A stretch of DNA of 50,757 nucleotides from an uncultured Barnesiella sp. (lineage in GTDB: Bacteria > Bacteroidota > Bacteroidia > Bacteroidales > Barnesiellaceae_A). The notes beneath the pieces are model-generated. The model was not told the DNA's origin. It made no database searches and was given only the letters and a program-made list of their open reading frames with translations. The translations under genes and the position numbers were made by a program. The stretch spans positions 1 to 50,757 of the forward strand of contig CALUJY010000015.1 in the NCBI GenBank assembly GCA_944321085.1. The letters run 5' to 3'. Shown here one piece after another: positions 25,583-34,870 of this stretch (within the stretch, counting starts at the first letter, position 1; every line of letters begins with the position of its first letter).

Positions 25583-27829
25583 ATGATAGACCCCGCAACC
25601 ATAGAACGCATAATGGAGGCAGCCAACATCTACGAAGTCGTATCGGACTTTGTAACGTTGCGACGCCGAGGTGCCAACTATGTGGGGTTGTGCCCTTTCC
25701 ATGAGGAGAAGACCCCTTCGTTCTCGGTATCGCCGGCACGAGGTATCTGCAAGTGTTTCAGTTGCGGCAAAGGCGGAAACGCCGTGCATTTCATTATGGA
25801 GCATGAGCAAATATCCTACTACGAGGCACTGCGCTATTTGGCACACAAATACAATATAGAAATACACGAACGCGAGCTTACCGACGAAGAGAAACAGCGC
25901 AAAAGCGACCGCGAGAGTATGCTCATCGTCAATGAGTTTGCGCAAAAATTTTTCGCCGATACCTTGTTCGAAAACCCCGAAGGACGCGCCATAGGCATGG
26001 GGTACTTCCGCGAACGGGGCTTCGGGGAGGACATCATCCGAAAATTCGGACTCGGATTCTCGCCCGAAAAGCGCGACGCTCTTGCCACGGAAGCCCTCGC
26101 AAAAGGGTACAAAAAAGAGTATCTCATAAAGACCGGTCTATGCTTAGAGTCTCAAAACGGCAACCTTTACGACCGCTTCAAGGGGCGTGTCATTTTCCCC
26201 GTATACAGTCTTTCGGGCAAGGTCATCGCCTTTGGCGGCCGGGTACTCAAAAAAGACGATAAAACCGCCAAATATGTCAACTCGCCCGAGTCGGAAGTGT
26301 ACCACAAAAGCGACGTGCTATATGGTATATTCCAAGCCAAGCAAGCCATCGTTCGCAACGACTGCTGCTACCTCGTAGAGGGTTACACCGACGTACTCTC
26401 CATGCACCAAGCCGGCATAGAGAATGTGGTGGCTTCGTCGGGCACTTCGCTCACACCCGGACAGATACGCCTCATACACCGTTTCACCAACAACATCACG
26501 GTACTTTACGACGGCGACGCGGCAGGCATTAAAGCCTCTATACGAGGCATCGACCTTATCTTGCGCGAAGGGCTCAATATAAAAGTAGTGCTGCTGCCCG
26601 ATGGCGACGACCCCGACTCGTTTGCCAAAAAACAGAGTGCATCTGACTTTACGACATACATAAAAAGTCACGAAACCGACTTTATCCGCTTCAAAACGCA
26701 ACTACTCCTCGAAGGGGCAGGCAGCGACCCCATCAAACGCGCTGCGCTAATTGGCGACATCGTGCGCTCTATCGCCATCATCCCCGATACCATTCTACGT
26801 TCGGTCTACGTACAAGAGTGTGCGCGATTGCTCGAAGCCGATGAAAAGATGCTCATGCGCGAGGTGAACAAAATCATACGCAACAACCGCGAACAAGAGC
26901 TCAGCAAAAAGCCTGCGCCATACACGACCGACACACAACCGCACAACGCATCCGCAACCGGGACACCGACAGTGCCCCAAACCGATGAGACGAACCAGCC
27001 GACCGGCACTGCGACATCGACCGGCGAAGGCACGACCGATGTAGCGACCTTACCGACAAGCGACATCGACACGCCTGTTGTTACGCTCCCCGTCAAGAAA
27101 AAGACCGAAAACCGACTCTTTTCAGAATGCGAACGCGAACTTATACGCTATATCCTACGCTACGGATTTGCCACCATGCCCTACTACAACGAGGTAACCG
27201 AAGCGTATGACTCTTGCCGCGTAATAGACTACATCGCACGCGAACTTGCGGCCGATAACATCACGTTCACTCACCCGCTCTACGCACGCATGTACGACGA
27301 AGCCCGTCAAATCTTGCCCGAAGCTGCCGCTGAATATGGCGAATTGCAACTTGCCCAACGAATTGATGCGTTACAAACCAAACGGCAACAAGAGCTCGAA
27401 GCTCTGACACAAGCCGATGAAAAACTCATCGCCAGCATCGACGAACGTTTTCACAACGACTGCAACGCCATACGATACGAAGCCGAGGCCTCCTATATCG
27501 GGCACCACTTCATCAACAGTCCCGACAACGAAATAAGCCTCCAAGCAGCCGATTTGATAAGCGACCGCCACCAGCTCAGCAAGATACACACCAAATTTCA
27601 GGTTGTGGCGCGCGAAATAGATACCCTCGGCGAGCTCATACCGCGCGCTATCTTCGAACTGAAAGATACCATCGTAGTGCGACGCATCGACGAACTGCGC
27701 AACGAACTGCGTACCACAACCGACGAAGGAAAAGTAACCCACATCATGGAAGAGATAGCCCAATACATGGAGGTGCGGAAAGAACTCGCCCGCTATTTGG
27801 GCGAACGCATCGTCACCCCCAAAGGATAG
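25583..27829 (+). CDS. dnaG: DNA primase DnaG
   Basis: A 748-residue primase starting MIDPATIERIMEAA; a GTG/TTG upstream at 25547 is not needed. The CHC2 zinc finger has C37, H40, C58 and C61 (CPFH and CFSC). The RNA polymerase core and TOPRIM domain follow, with VEGYTDVLSMHQAGIENVVA and VLYDGDAAGIKASIRG, carrying the acidic metal-binding residues. The C-terminal helicase-interaction region is separated by a long Thr/Pro-rich linker (bases about 26905-27105) that is low in complexity. It synthesises RNA primers at the replication fork with the DnaB helicase. It is unusually long compared with the roughly 580-680 residues usual for the family. Confidence 0.95.
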   Translation: MIDPATIERIMEAANIYEVVSDFVTLRRRGANYVGLCPFHEEKTPSFSVSPARGICKCFSCGKGGNAVHFIMEHEQISYYEALRYLAHKYNIEIHERELTDEEKQRKSDRESMLIVNEFAQKFFADTLFENPEGRAIGMGYFRERGFGEDIIRKFGLGFSPEKRDALATEALAKGYKKEYLIKTGLCLESQNGNLYDRFKGRVIFPVYSLSGKVIAFGGRVLKKDDKTAKYVNSPESEVYHKSDVLYGIFQAKQAIVRNDCCYLVEGYTDVLSMHQAGIENVVASSGTSLTPGQIRLIHRFTNNITVLYDGDAAGIKASIRGIDLILREGLNIKVVLLPDGDDPDSFAKKQSASDFTTYIKSHETDFIRFKTQLLLEGAGSDPIKRAALIGDIVRSIAIIPDTILRSVYVQECARLLEADEKMLMREVNKIIRNNREQELSKKPAPYTTDTQPHNASATGTPTVPQTDETNQPTGTATSTGEGTTDVATLPTSDIDTPVVTLPVKKKTENRLFSECERELIRYILRYGFATMPYYNEVTEAYDSCRVIDYIARELAADNITFTHPLYARMYDEARQILPEAAAEYGELQLAQRIDALQTKRQQELEALTQADEKLIASIDERFHNDCNAIRYEAEASYIGHHFINSPDNEISLQAADLISDRHQLSKIHTKFQVVAREIDTLGELIPRAIFELKDTIVVRRIDELRNELRTTTDEGKVTHIMEEIAQYMEVRKELARYLGERIVTPKG

Positions 27830-27934
27830 AAAAAGATATACATCTGCCTCACATTATTTCTTTTACCGACGCACGGCACGCACATCAGACAGATTTCACA
27901 CAACTTTCACAACATATCGTCCCCCGATAATCGA

Positions 27935-27951
27935 TATATTTGCTATTTTTG
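27935..27951 (+). promoter_or_regulatory. Overlapping -7 boxes for the ABC transporter operon
   Basis: TATATTTG (27935-27942) and TATTTTTG (27944-27951) both match TAnnTTTG, about 60-70 bases ahead of the ATG at 28013. Which is used cannot be decided from sequence. Confidence 0.5.
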
Positions 27952-28012
27952 TAGCGCAAAAAATATTTATAGCAACAATCGCTATCTTACATAACAAAAT
28001 ACAAACCCTTTT

Positions 28013-28933
28013 ATGTACTATCTCGAAGCCAACAACATTGTCAAACAATATGCTTCGCACAAAGCACTCGACGATGTGACCGTTCATGTTCCCGAGAATT
28101 GCATCTATGGGCTTTTAGGCCCTAACGGTGCAGGCAAAACCACCCTCATTCGCATTATCAACCACATCACAGGCCCCGACAGCGGAGAGGTGTTTATCAA
28201 TGGCCGACTGTCGGTACCGTCGGATGTCGACAATATAGGTTATCTGCCCGAAGAACGCGGACTATACAAAAAGATGAAAGTGGGCGAACAACTCATGTAC
28301 CTTGCCCGCCTGAAAGGTCTCTCGCGCATCGATGCACAGACCCGCATCAGACAGTGGTTGCAAAAGTTCGAAATCACCGATTGGGAGAAGAAAAAAGTCG
28401 AAGAGCTCTCGAAAGGTATGCAACAAAAAATACAGTTTATCGCCACCGTGATTCACCGTCCCCGGCTACTCATTTTCGATGAGCCTTTCAGCGGATTCGA
28501 CCCCGTGAATGCGAACCTCCTCAAAAACGAGATTCTCGAACTGCGGAAAGAGGGTGCCACCATCATCTTCTCTACCCACAACATGAGTTCGGTCGAGGAG
28601 ATTTGCGACGAAATCACCCTCATCAACCGGTCTCACGCCGTACTGCAAGGCAAGATAGGAGAGATTCGCGAGAGCCACAAAAAGCATCTTTTCAAAATTG
28701 CATTCACCCAAGGCACACCTCCAGCCGATACCGACCTCTATAATGTGGTAGATACCATAGGTGAAACGACCGCCATTGTACGCAAACGCGATAAGTCTGT
28801 CACAAACAACGAATTGATAAGCGCACTGATGCAACAATGCGAGCTCACCATGTTTGAAGAGATTCTCCCCTCGATGAACGAAATCTTTATCGATACCGTG
28901 GGCGAAAACAACAACCCCGACATGCTGTCATAA
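28013..28933 (+). CDS. ABC transporter ATP-binding protein
   Basis: A 306-residue ATPase. Walker A GPNGAGKT lies at 36-43, a Q-loop region GYLPEERGLYKKM follows, then the signature LSKGMQQKIQ, Walker B LLIFDEPFSGFDP and the switch histidine in IFSTHNM. A C-terminal extension (about 220-306) corresponds to DUF4162, seen in NatA-like ATPases. It pairs with the permease 20 bases downstream to form an ABC-2 type exporter. The substrate is unknown; NatAB relatives export Na+ or small compounds. Confidence 0.92.
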   Translation: MYYLEANNIVKQYASHKALDDVTVHVPENCIYGLLGPNGAGKTTLIRIINHITGPDSGEVFINGRLSVPSDVDNIGYLPEERGLYKKMKVGEQLMYLARLKGLSRIDAQTRIRQWLQKFEITDWEKKKVEELSKGMQQKIQFIATVIHRPRLLIFDEPFSGFDPVNANLLKNEILELRKEGATIIFSTHNMSSVEEICDEITLINRSHAVLQGKIGEIRESHKKHLFKIAFTQGTPPADTDLYNVVDTIGETTAIVRKRDKSVTNNELISALMQQCELTMFEEILPSMNEIFIDTVGENNNPDMLS

Positions 28934-28953
28934 AAGCTAAAAACCGAAGAGCC

Positions 28954-30276
28954 ATGAGTAAAATTCCCTTGATTATAGAAAGCGAATACAAATCGCGGGT
29001 ACAGAAGAAATCGTTTATCATCATGACGATTCTCTCGCCCATACTCCTTGTACTGATATGTTGCATACCCATCTTCATAGAGGTATTCAACACTCCCGAT
29101 ATGCGAAACGTCACTGTGGTAGACCAAACAGGACTGTACCGCAATGTCTTTGAAAACACCGACGAATATACGTTTACATACTTAGACACGCCCGCCTCTA
29201 CCGAGCAGATGCGCGAAGATGCCGAGCCGTATGCCTATATCGTCATCACAGGCAACTTGCTTGACAACCCGTCGGACATGGCGATATACTCGCACAAGCA
29301 AACAACAACGGGCTTCGAGGCGCACGTACGCAACTGCATGGAAGAGTATCTGCGCGAACAGAAACTCGCCTCTTTCGACATACCCAACCTGCAAGAAATC
29401 ATCGACGAAAGCAACATCAAGCTCAATATTACCTCTATTCGCTTCGATGAGGAGGGCGACACGCAAACCTCGGCCGACTTTGCCACATTCGTAGGTATGG
29501 CATCGACCCTAATCATTTACATCTTCCTCTTTATGTACGGCGGCATGGTTATGACCAGCGTCATGCAGGAAAAGACCAACCGCATTGTAGAAGTTATGGT
29601 ATCGTCGGTAAAACCGTTCGACCTCATGCTGGGCAAGATTATCAGCGTAGGGTTGGTAGGACTTACCCAAATAGCTATTTGGGTATTGCTTATTTTCGGA
29701 CTGATGGTAGGCGTTGGCGCTATCGTAGGCATACCTCTGCTTACGAGTGAAAGCGCCTCAATCGCCCAATCGCTCAATACCGCAGGCGCCATGGCAACCA
29801 CACCTGCCGTAAATCCCGAAATGGCCGAGATAATGCAAACCTTATCGGGTATCAACTTTACCCAGATTATCATCAGCCTCGTCCTCTATTTCATAGGCGG
29901 ATATATCCTCTATGCTTCGCTCTTCGCAGCCATAGGTTCTGCTGTCGATAACGACTCCGACACAAACCAATTTATGGTGCCCGTCACCATCATTATCCTC
30001 TTTGCCTTCTATGTAGGTATTTTCAGCGCCGAAAATCCCGACGGCGGCATGGCTTGGTGGTGCTCTATGATACCCTTTACATCGCCCATCGTCATGATGG
30101 TGCGCATCCCCTTCGGCGTAGGACTGTGGGAAATCATACTCTCATTGGTGATACTGTACGGCAGTGCCATCGGCATGACTTGGGTTGCCGGACGCATTTA
30201 CCGCGTAGGCATACTCATGTACGGCAAGAAAGTGTCGTATAAAGAACTCTTCAAGTGGATTAAATACAAGGCCTGA
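28954..30276 (+). CDS. ABC-2 type transporter permease (NatB-like)
   Basis: A 440-residue membrane protein. One helix near residues 25-45 is followed by a large extracytoplasmic domain (about 50-175) and then about five helices, including IVEVMVSSVKPFDLMLGKII, the cytoplasmic coupling segment typical of ABC-2/NatB permeases. A hydrophilic loop around residues 270-305 separates later helices. It works with the ATPase encoded 20 bases upstream. A predicted exporter; the substrate cannot be deduced. Confidence 0.9.
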   Translation: MSKIPLIIESEYKSRVQKKSFIIMTILSPILLVLICCIPIFIEVFNTPDMRNVTVVDQTGLYRNVFENTDEYTFTYLDTPASTEQMREDAEPYAYIVITGNLLDNPSDMAIYSHKQTTTGFEAHVRNCMEEYLREQKLASFDIPNLQEIIDESNIKLNITSIRFDEEGDTQTSADFATFVGMASTLIIYIFLFMYGGMVMTSVMQEKTNRIVEVMVSSVKPFDLMLGKIISVGLVGLTQIAIWVLLIFGLMVGVGAIVGIPLLTSESASIAQSLNTAGAMATTPAVNPEMAEIMQTLSGINFTQIIISLVLYFIGGYILYASLFAAIGSAVDNDSDTNQFMVPVTIIILFAFYVGIFSAENPDGGMAWWCSMIPFTSPIVMMVRIPFGVGLWEIILSLVILYGSAIGMTWVAGRIYRVGILMYGKKVSYKELFKWIKYKA

Positions 30277-30375
30277 CGCCTATACACACTCGGGGGGATG
30301 CCCACCGAAAGGCGAGGCAAGCCCCCGAATATAAAATACGGCACGTCGCTGCTACACGAATACCATAATATTACT

Positions 30376-30771
30376 ATGAAACGACATTATATTCTCCCAT
30401 TCTGCATTGTTGCTTTGTGTGCCATCTTGCTTACCGCATGCAAAAGCAAGCAACAAACGGTGACCGCATTGCCTTCGTGGCTCCAAGAACAGGTTGTCTC
30501 GCTCGACCAACGTTACAGTGTCATCACGCTCTATGAACTCGATGGAGAAAGTTATTATGCCCTCTTCTGTCGCGGCCCTCGCCAATCGTACGACATGAAC
30601 CGCACCACCATTTACGACGCAAACGGCAACATATACATGACCCTCGGCGGACTGAAAAAGAAGACCGAACAAGAGGCTTATTTCTTCACAAACGCTATCG
30701 ATAAAGGCATTATCTGGAAGTCGGAAACAGCCCGTCAGGAAGACCAAGAAAAAAGCGACTCATCGCTATAA
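30376..30771 (+). CDS. Small lipoprotein of unknown function
   Basis: A 131-residue protein from the ATG at 30376; the in-frame start at 30298 would prefix a non-signal sequence. The signal ends in a lipobox LLTAC followed by KSKQQ. The mature part (about 110 residues) has a compact beta-rich pattern (VITLYELDGESYYALFCRGP, TTIYDANGNIYMTLGGLKKK) suggesting a small sandwich fold. I do not recognise a family. It lies 99 bases after the ABC permease stop and may be transcribed with it. The terminator is at 30795-30840. Confidence 0.75.
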   Translation: MKRHYILPFCIVALCAILLTACKSKQQTVTALPSWLQEQVVSLDQRYSVITLYELDGESYYALFCRGPRQSYDMNRTTIYDANGNIYMTLGGLKKKTEQEAYFFTNAIDKGIIWKSETARQEDQEKSDSSL

Positions 30772-30794
30772 ACACAGCTTTCCATTAGGAGAAA

Positions 30795-30840
30795 AAAACA
30801 GGATGGCATCCCGAAATAATTGGGGATGCCATCCTGTTTT
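30795..30840. terminator. Bidirectional terminator between convergent genes
   Basis: Arms AAAACAGGATGGCATCCC (30795-30812) and GGGATGCCATCCTGTTTT (30823-30840), perfect, with a 10-base loop. It serves the lipoprotein gene and the GtrA gene. Confidence 0.9.
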
Positions 30841-30853
30841 ATGTTTAGGGAAT

Positions 30854-31411
30854 TTACGCCTTGTTGCTTGCGGCAGGAGGGTCTTGTTCCGAATCGACAG
30901 ATGTCAAAAAAGGGTCTTGCAACTTAACAGGTTCGTCGGGAATGGCAAAAACGCCTGCTGCATTCTTATCAACCCGTGGCTTACGCTTGCGAAATACCAT
31001 AGAATCGGCAAGCAAGAAGTTAAGAATACCCGATATAAGCAAAGCAGCGAGATTACATACCACCACATTCCACTTGAATGTAATGACAAACACCTGTAAG
31101 AAAAGCATTTTCACGAGAAATCCCGCTACCGACGAGAGGTTGAAAATCACAAAACGCGACCAAAACGTGCGCATGCCGCGCCTCTCTATACGTGTGCGCC
31201 ATATCCAAAAATAGGAGCATACATAATTGCTCATCACCGCAAACTCAAAAGAGATAATGGGCGATACAACATTACGCCCGAAATATGTGCCGCTAAGGAT
31301 AAAGGTAGAGCATATCCACAATACGAGTGTATCTACGCCCGTGCCGAGCAACCGGCTCAGCACAAACTCAATATAAGTACGCACTATCCTTACCGACAGC
31401 TTTCGTCCCAT
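30854..31411 (-). CDS. GtrA-family membrane protein
   Basis: A 185-residue protein with four hydrophobic helices (for example TLVLWICSTFILSG, VVSPIISFEFAVMSNYVCSY). The motif SNYVCSYFWIWR and a final LNFLLADSMVFRKRK are typical of GtrA, which helps flip or move polyprenyl-linked sugars across the membrane. A hydrophilic tail of about 35 residues follows. Its start codon overlaps the stop of the upstream CDP-alcohol phosphatidyltransferase by one base (TAATG), so the two are translationally linked and may work on the same lipid-linked product. Confidence 0.88.
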   Translation of the reverse strand: MGRKLSVRIVRTYIEFVLSRLLGTGVDTLVLWICSTFILSGTYFGRNVVSPIISFEFAVMSNYVCSYFWIWRTRIERRGMRTFWSRFVIFNLSSVAGFLVKMLFLQVFVITFKWNVVVCNLAALLISGILNFLLADSMVFRKRKPRVDKNAAGVFAIPDEPVKLQDPFLTSVDSEQDPPAASNKA

Positions 31412-32121
31412 TACTTGTCTTGCGGTTTATACGGCTTTAACGGGTCTTGCTCCGAAAGTATTCGACGGTCTTTCAGGAACTGTGAGAACTGCATTACAAA
31501 AAGTATCACTGCTATGGCTACGCCGGCAATATCGAAAACGCCATACTCTACATTCTTTCCCAACACTTCACAACTCATCCGTATGCCGACCCACGGTGTG
31601 TACATAACCACAGTATTGATAATAATAACTATTAGGCGGAACTCCGTAGGGCCTAAGCTACCATAGGTAAGCCTGAACTCGCCTTTCAATATGGTGCAGA
31701 CATAAGTATAGATAGAGAGTACCAAATAGCCGGCCAATACCAAGAGAGCTACATCGAGTCTGAAAATAGGCGACAATCCGGCACCTATACACATAATGCT
31801 TATCGTTATGGCATCGAGCGTATGGTCTATGAAGAAACCGTATATCGGACGTTGCGTATTGCGTACACGTGCCAATGTCCCGTCGAGGCTATCGCCATAC
31901 CAATTGATTACCAAGCCTAACGACGACAACCACAAATACCTGATGTCGAGATTTGCCAAAGCAAAACCTACGGCGCATACAACGGCGCCCAACACACCGA
32001 TATACGTTAATACGTCCGATGTCACCCAACGCGGCTGCTTTCCGGCAAGCCATACAAGAACTTTCTTCTCAAGAGCATTGAGAATAGAAGTTTGAATTCT
32101 GGTAGATGTCTCTTTTCCCAT
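31411..32121 (-). CDS. CDP-alcohol phosphatidyltransferase family membrane enzyme
   Basis: A 236-residue integral membrane enzyme. The signature D-x2-DG-x2-AR-x9-G-x3-D-x3-D is complete: D77, D80-G81, A84-R85, G95, D99 and D103 (GDSLDGTLARVRN, YGFFIDHTLDAI). It transfers a phospho-alcohol from a CDP-alcohol onto an acceptor, making a phospholipid or related headgroup. The precise substrate is not clear from the motif. It is the first gene of a pair with GtrA. Confidence 0.9.
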   Translation of the reverse strand: MGKETSTRIQTSILNALEKKVLVWLAGKQPRWVTSDVLTYIGVLGAVVCAVGFALANLDIRYLWLSSLGLVINWYGDSLDGTLARVRNTQRPIYGFFIDHTLDAITISIMCIGAGLSPIFRLDVALLVLAGYLVLSIYTYVCTILKGEFRLTYGSLGPTEFRLIVIIINTVVMYTPWVGIRMSCEVLGKNVEYGVFDIAGVAIAVILFVMQFSQFLKDRRILSEQDPLKPYKPQDK

Positions 32122-32275
32122 AACTATCTTCCATTTTTATCGTTTCTGTTTTTCTTTCTTTTTCGAGAGAGGCAGCAGATAGCAACCTCTGTAAATGAAG
32201 TGTTTCTACTTGGTATCGCAACATACTACATTGGTCAACCGCCCGGCAAGACTACCCTCCTTGCAGTCGAAGCGA

Positions 32276-33376
32276 CTACTCGTCGCCCTCGCCCGTGAGG
32301 TCGAGTACCTCTTTATCACCGCTGCGATCTACATACTGACGACGCAAAGGCGACGCGTGTATTTCGTCATCGAAAAGACGATTGCGATAAATATCTATTG
32401 CCGTATATAATGCTTTTCTGAACGAAGCCTCCGACGCCTTACCCTTGCCGGCAATATCATAAGCCGTCCCATGGTCGGGTGAAGTGCGTACGAACGGCAG
32501 ACCGGCCGTAAAATTAACCCCTTCATCCATCGCTATCGCCTTAAACGGAGCCAAGCCCTGATCGTGATACATTGCCAACACTCCATCGAAGTGACGGTAA
32601 TGCTCCGTCCCGAAGAAACCGTCTGCGGCGTAAGGACCGAAGCAAAGCCACCCTTTCTGTTTGGCAGCTTCAATAGCCGGCATGATGATAGTCTGCTCTT
32701 CGCTTCCCAACAATCCGTTTTCGCCGGCATGAGGATTGAGCGACAAAACAGCTATGCGCGGCTTCTCTATGCCAAAATCGCGACATAAGGAAGCCCGGAA
32801 TACCTCTATTTTTTCAAGTATTAAATCTTGCGACAGTACATGCGACACTTCCGACACCGGTATATGCCCCGTTACGAGAGCTACGCGCAAATTGTCGGTA
32901 AGCAATATCATCAGCGACTTGCCTCCGCCGCCTAAACGGTCGTCCAAATACTCAGTATGACCGGCAAAAGCAAAATTGTCGGACTGTATCGTGTGTTTAT
33001 TGATGGGTGCCGTAAGCAATACATCTATCAAGCCCGCACGCAGGTCTGCCGTAGCGCGGTCTAACGCCATATAAGCCGCCTGCCCAGCTTGCTCCGATGG
33101 ATAACCTATCTCTACTTTCACCTCCTCATCGATGCAATTTACCAAATTGTTCTGTCCATCTACGACCGACTCGGCCTGCGTCACAATATTGAAATTCACA
33201 GGTTCCATGTCCAATGCTTTCCGATGGTAAGCTGCGACCTTCGCCGAGCCATACACCACAGGAGTACACAACTCGACGATTCGAGGGTCTGAAAGGGTTT
33301 TCAGTATTACCTCGTAGCCTACACCGTTGATATCGCCTTGGGTAATACCTACCTTTATTATTTTGCTTTCACTCAT
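32276..33376 (-). CDS. pdxA: 4-hydroxythreonine-4-phosphate dehydrogenase
   Basis: A 366-residue protein. It matches PdxA through GITQGDINGVGYEVI at the N-terminus, LLTAPINKHTIQSD, FAGHTEYLDDRLGG with a metal-binding His, MYHDQGLAPFKA, and RTSPDHGTAYDIAGKGKA near the C-terminus. It oxidises 4-phosphohydroxy-L-threonine in the DXP-dependent pathway to pyridoxal 5'-phosphate, using NAD+. The C-terminal tail of about 20 residues is acidic. A candidate promoter at 33435-33442 and a hairpin at 33387-33417 lie directly upstream. Confidence 0.93.
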   Translation of the reverse strand: MSESKIIKVGITQGDINGVGYEVILKTLSDPRIVELCTPVVYGSAKVAAYHRKALDMEPVNFNIVTQAESVVDGQNNLVNCIDEEVKVEIGYPSEQAGQAAYMALDRATADLRAGLIDVLLTAPINKHTIQSDNFAFAGHTEYLDDRLGGGGKSLMILLTDNLRVALVTGHIPVSEVSHVLSQDLILEKIEVFRASLCRDFGIEKPRIAVLSLNPHAGENGLLGSEEQTIIMPAIEAAKQKGWLCFGPYAADGFFGTEHYRHFDGVLAMYHDQGLAPFKAIAMDEGVNFTAGLPFVRTSPDHGTAYDIAGKGKASEASFRKALYTAIDIYRNRLFDDEIHASPLRRQYVDRSGDKEVLDLTGEGDE

Positions 33377-33386
33377 TGCTATATGT

Positions 33387-33417
33387 TTTAAGAATGAAAA
33401 CTTTTTTCATTCTTAAA
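33387..33417 (-). promoter_or_regulatory. 14-bp perfect inverted repeat in the pdxA leader
   Basis: TTTAAGAATGAAAA (33387-33400) and TTTTCATTCTTAAA (33404-33417) flank a 3-base loop and end 11 bases before the pdxA ATG. It could be a transcript hairpin controlling translation, a terminator for rlmN, or an operator. Confidence 0.55.
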
Positions 33418-33434
33418 GTTTCCATTCGAACTGT

Positions 33435-33442
33435 CAAAGGTA
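33435..33442 (-). promoter_or_regulatory. -7 box for pdxA
   Basis: Minus-strand TACCTTTG matches TAnnTTTG. The transcript would begin about 50 bases before the pdxA start, so the inverted repeat would lie in the leader. Confidence 0.55.
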
Positions 33443-33499
33443 AGCCTTTTTGCACAAATATCCTCAAAAAATGCCGCCCTTTTTATCAATAATACACAT

Positions 33500-34531
33500 T
33501 TAACTGTTTTTTGAGGACGTAGAAAGCATTCCGCACGCCGCATAAATATCTTCGCCTCGCGAAGCGCGTATCGTTGCGGTAACACCCCGACTGTTCAAAC
33601 GGTCGCGAAAACGCTCCATCACACTCGCCTCGGCAGGATACAAATCCACCCCGGGTATGGCATGGAAACGTATCAGATTTACACGACAAGGCAAACCGCC
33701 TAACAAGCGGACAAGAGCATCGGCATGAGCCATACTATCGTTATAACCTTTGAAAATAATATACTCGAACGATAACCTGCGTTGCCGCGTCCAGTCATAC
33801 TCGCGCAAGAGCGACAGCAATTCGCGTATCGGGAACGACTTCTCTACCGGCATCACCTCGGCACGCTGCTCGGGTGAAGGGGCATGCAGACTGACGGCCA
33901 AATGACAACCGCACTCATCAAGGAAACGGCGCAATCCGGGCTTATAGCCTATTGTCGACACCGTGATACGATGCGGGCTCCAACCCATACCCCACGGCTC
34001 GGTAAGAATACGTATCGATTGCAACAAGGCTTCTACATTATCCAGCGGCTCACCCATACCCATGAAAACAAGATTTGTCAGCTTCTCACTCTCGGGTACC
34101 GACACCACTTGGTTGATAATCTCGTGTGCCGTTAGATTGCGCGTAAAACCTTGCTTACCGGTCATGCAGAAATAGCAATTCATCTTGCAACCGACTTGCG
34201 ACGACACGCATAGCGTAGCGCGTTCTTTATCGGGGATATAAACAGTCTCCACCCCCGAGGTCGCCCCGACAGAGAAGAGATACTTTGCTGTACCATCGAC
34301 CGACTTCATGGCATCGCAAGGGGCATGATATCCTACGTCATATTGCTCCGACAACATCGCACGGTGTTGTTTGGATATGTCGGTCATATCAGCAATATCC
34401 GATACTCGCCGTGTATAAAGCCAACGTGCTAATTGCTTGGCTGCAAAACGCGGCATACCCTGATGTTGCGACAACTCTTGCAATTCTTCAAGGTTCTTTC
34501 CTACCAAATGTTCTTTCGCTATATTTCCCAT
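33500..34531 (-). CDS. rlmN: 23S rRNA (adenine2503-C2)/tRNA methyltransferase RlmN
   Basis: A 343-residue radical SAM methyltransferase starting MGNIAKEHLVGK; in-frame alternatives at 34555 (ATG) and 34567 (TTG) would add 8 or 12 residues. The radical-SAM cluster motif CKMNCYFC, with three Cys in C-x3-C-x2-C spacing, is preceded by SSQVG and followed by TGKQGF. NLVFMGMGEPLDN is the family fingerprint. The conserved catalytic Cys near the end (IYAACGML) is present. It methylates A2503 of 23S rRNA at C2 and some tRNAs. Confidence 0.93.
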   Translation of the reverse strand: MGNIAKEHLVGKNLEELQELSQHQGMPRFAAKQLARWLYTRRVSDIADMTDISKQHRAMLSEQYDVGYHAPCDAMKSVDGTAKYLFSVGATSGVETVYIPDKERATLCVSSQVGCKMNCYFCMTGKQGFTRNLTAHEIINQVVSVPESEKLTNLVFMGMGEPLDNVEALLQSIRILTEPWGMGWSPHRITVSTIGYKPGLRRFLDECGCHLAVSLHAPSPEQRAEVMPVEKSFPIRELLSLLREYDWTRQRRLSFEYIIFKGYNDSMAHADALVRLLGGLPCRVNLIRFHAIPGVDLYPAEASVMERFRDRLNSRGVTATIRASRGEDIYAACGMLSTSSKNS

Positions 34532-34665
34532 ATTCTGTATGTTTCCGACCGCCATTCGATCCCACAAAGCTCATCGACACAGCTCTGCTGAACAATGTTA
34601 TTTCGCATGGGGCGATACAAAAAATGCAAGCCACATACTTGTTGTGACTTACATCTTAAAAATTG

Positions 34666-34739
34666 TCGGGGTGAGAAGACTCGAACTTCCGACCTCCACG
34701 TCCCGAACGTGGCGCGCTAACCAACTGTGCTACACCCCG
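34666..34739 (-). tRNA. tRNA-Pro (anticodon CGG)
   Basis: A 74-base cloverleaf: acceptor CGGGGTG/CACCCCG, D-arm GCAC/GCGC-type stem, anticodon stem CCACG/CGTGG around TTCGGGA, giving anticodon CGG, and T-arm GGAAG TTCGAGT CTTCT. Discriminator A; CCA is not encoded. Confidence 0.93.
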
Positions 34740-34755
34740 AATTAGTTTAGCGGCA

Positions 34756-34785
34756 CAAAGGTACAATAAAGTTTCCGAAATACAA
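34756..34785 (-). promoter_or_regulatory. Promoter of the tRNA-Pro gene
   Basis: On the minus strand a -33 TTG (34785-34783) and a -7 TACCTTTG (34763-34756) are exactly 19 bases apart, just upstream of the tRNA 5' end at 34739. Confidence 0.7.
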
Positions 34786-34870
34786 TAGGCATGGGGCTTT
34801 TTCTTTCAAAAGAAAAAATTTTTCCACATCCCGGGCAACGTAAGCACCGCTCATCATCGTGACACAGACA

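Noticed and set aside
32092..32275. Small frames between pdxA and the CDP-alcohol transferase gene
   Set aside because: No start context, no family and antisense to nothing conserved; treated as spacer.
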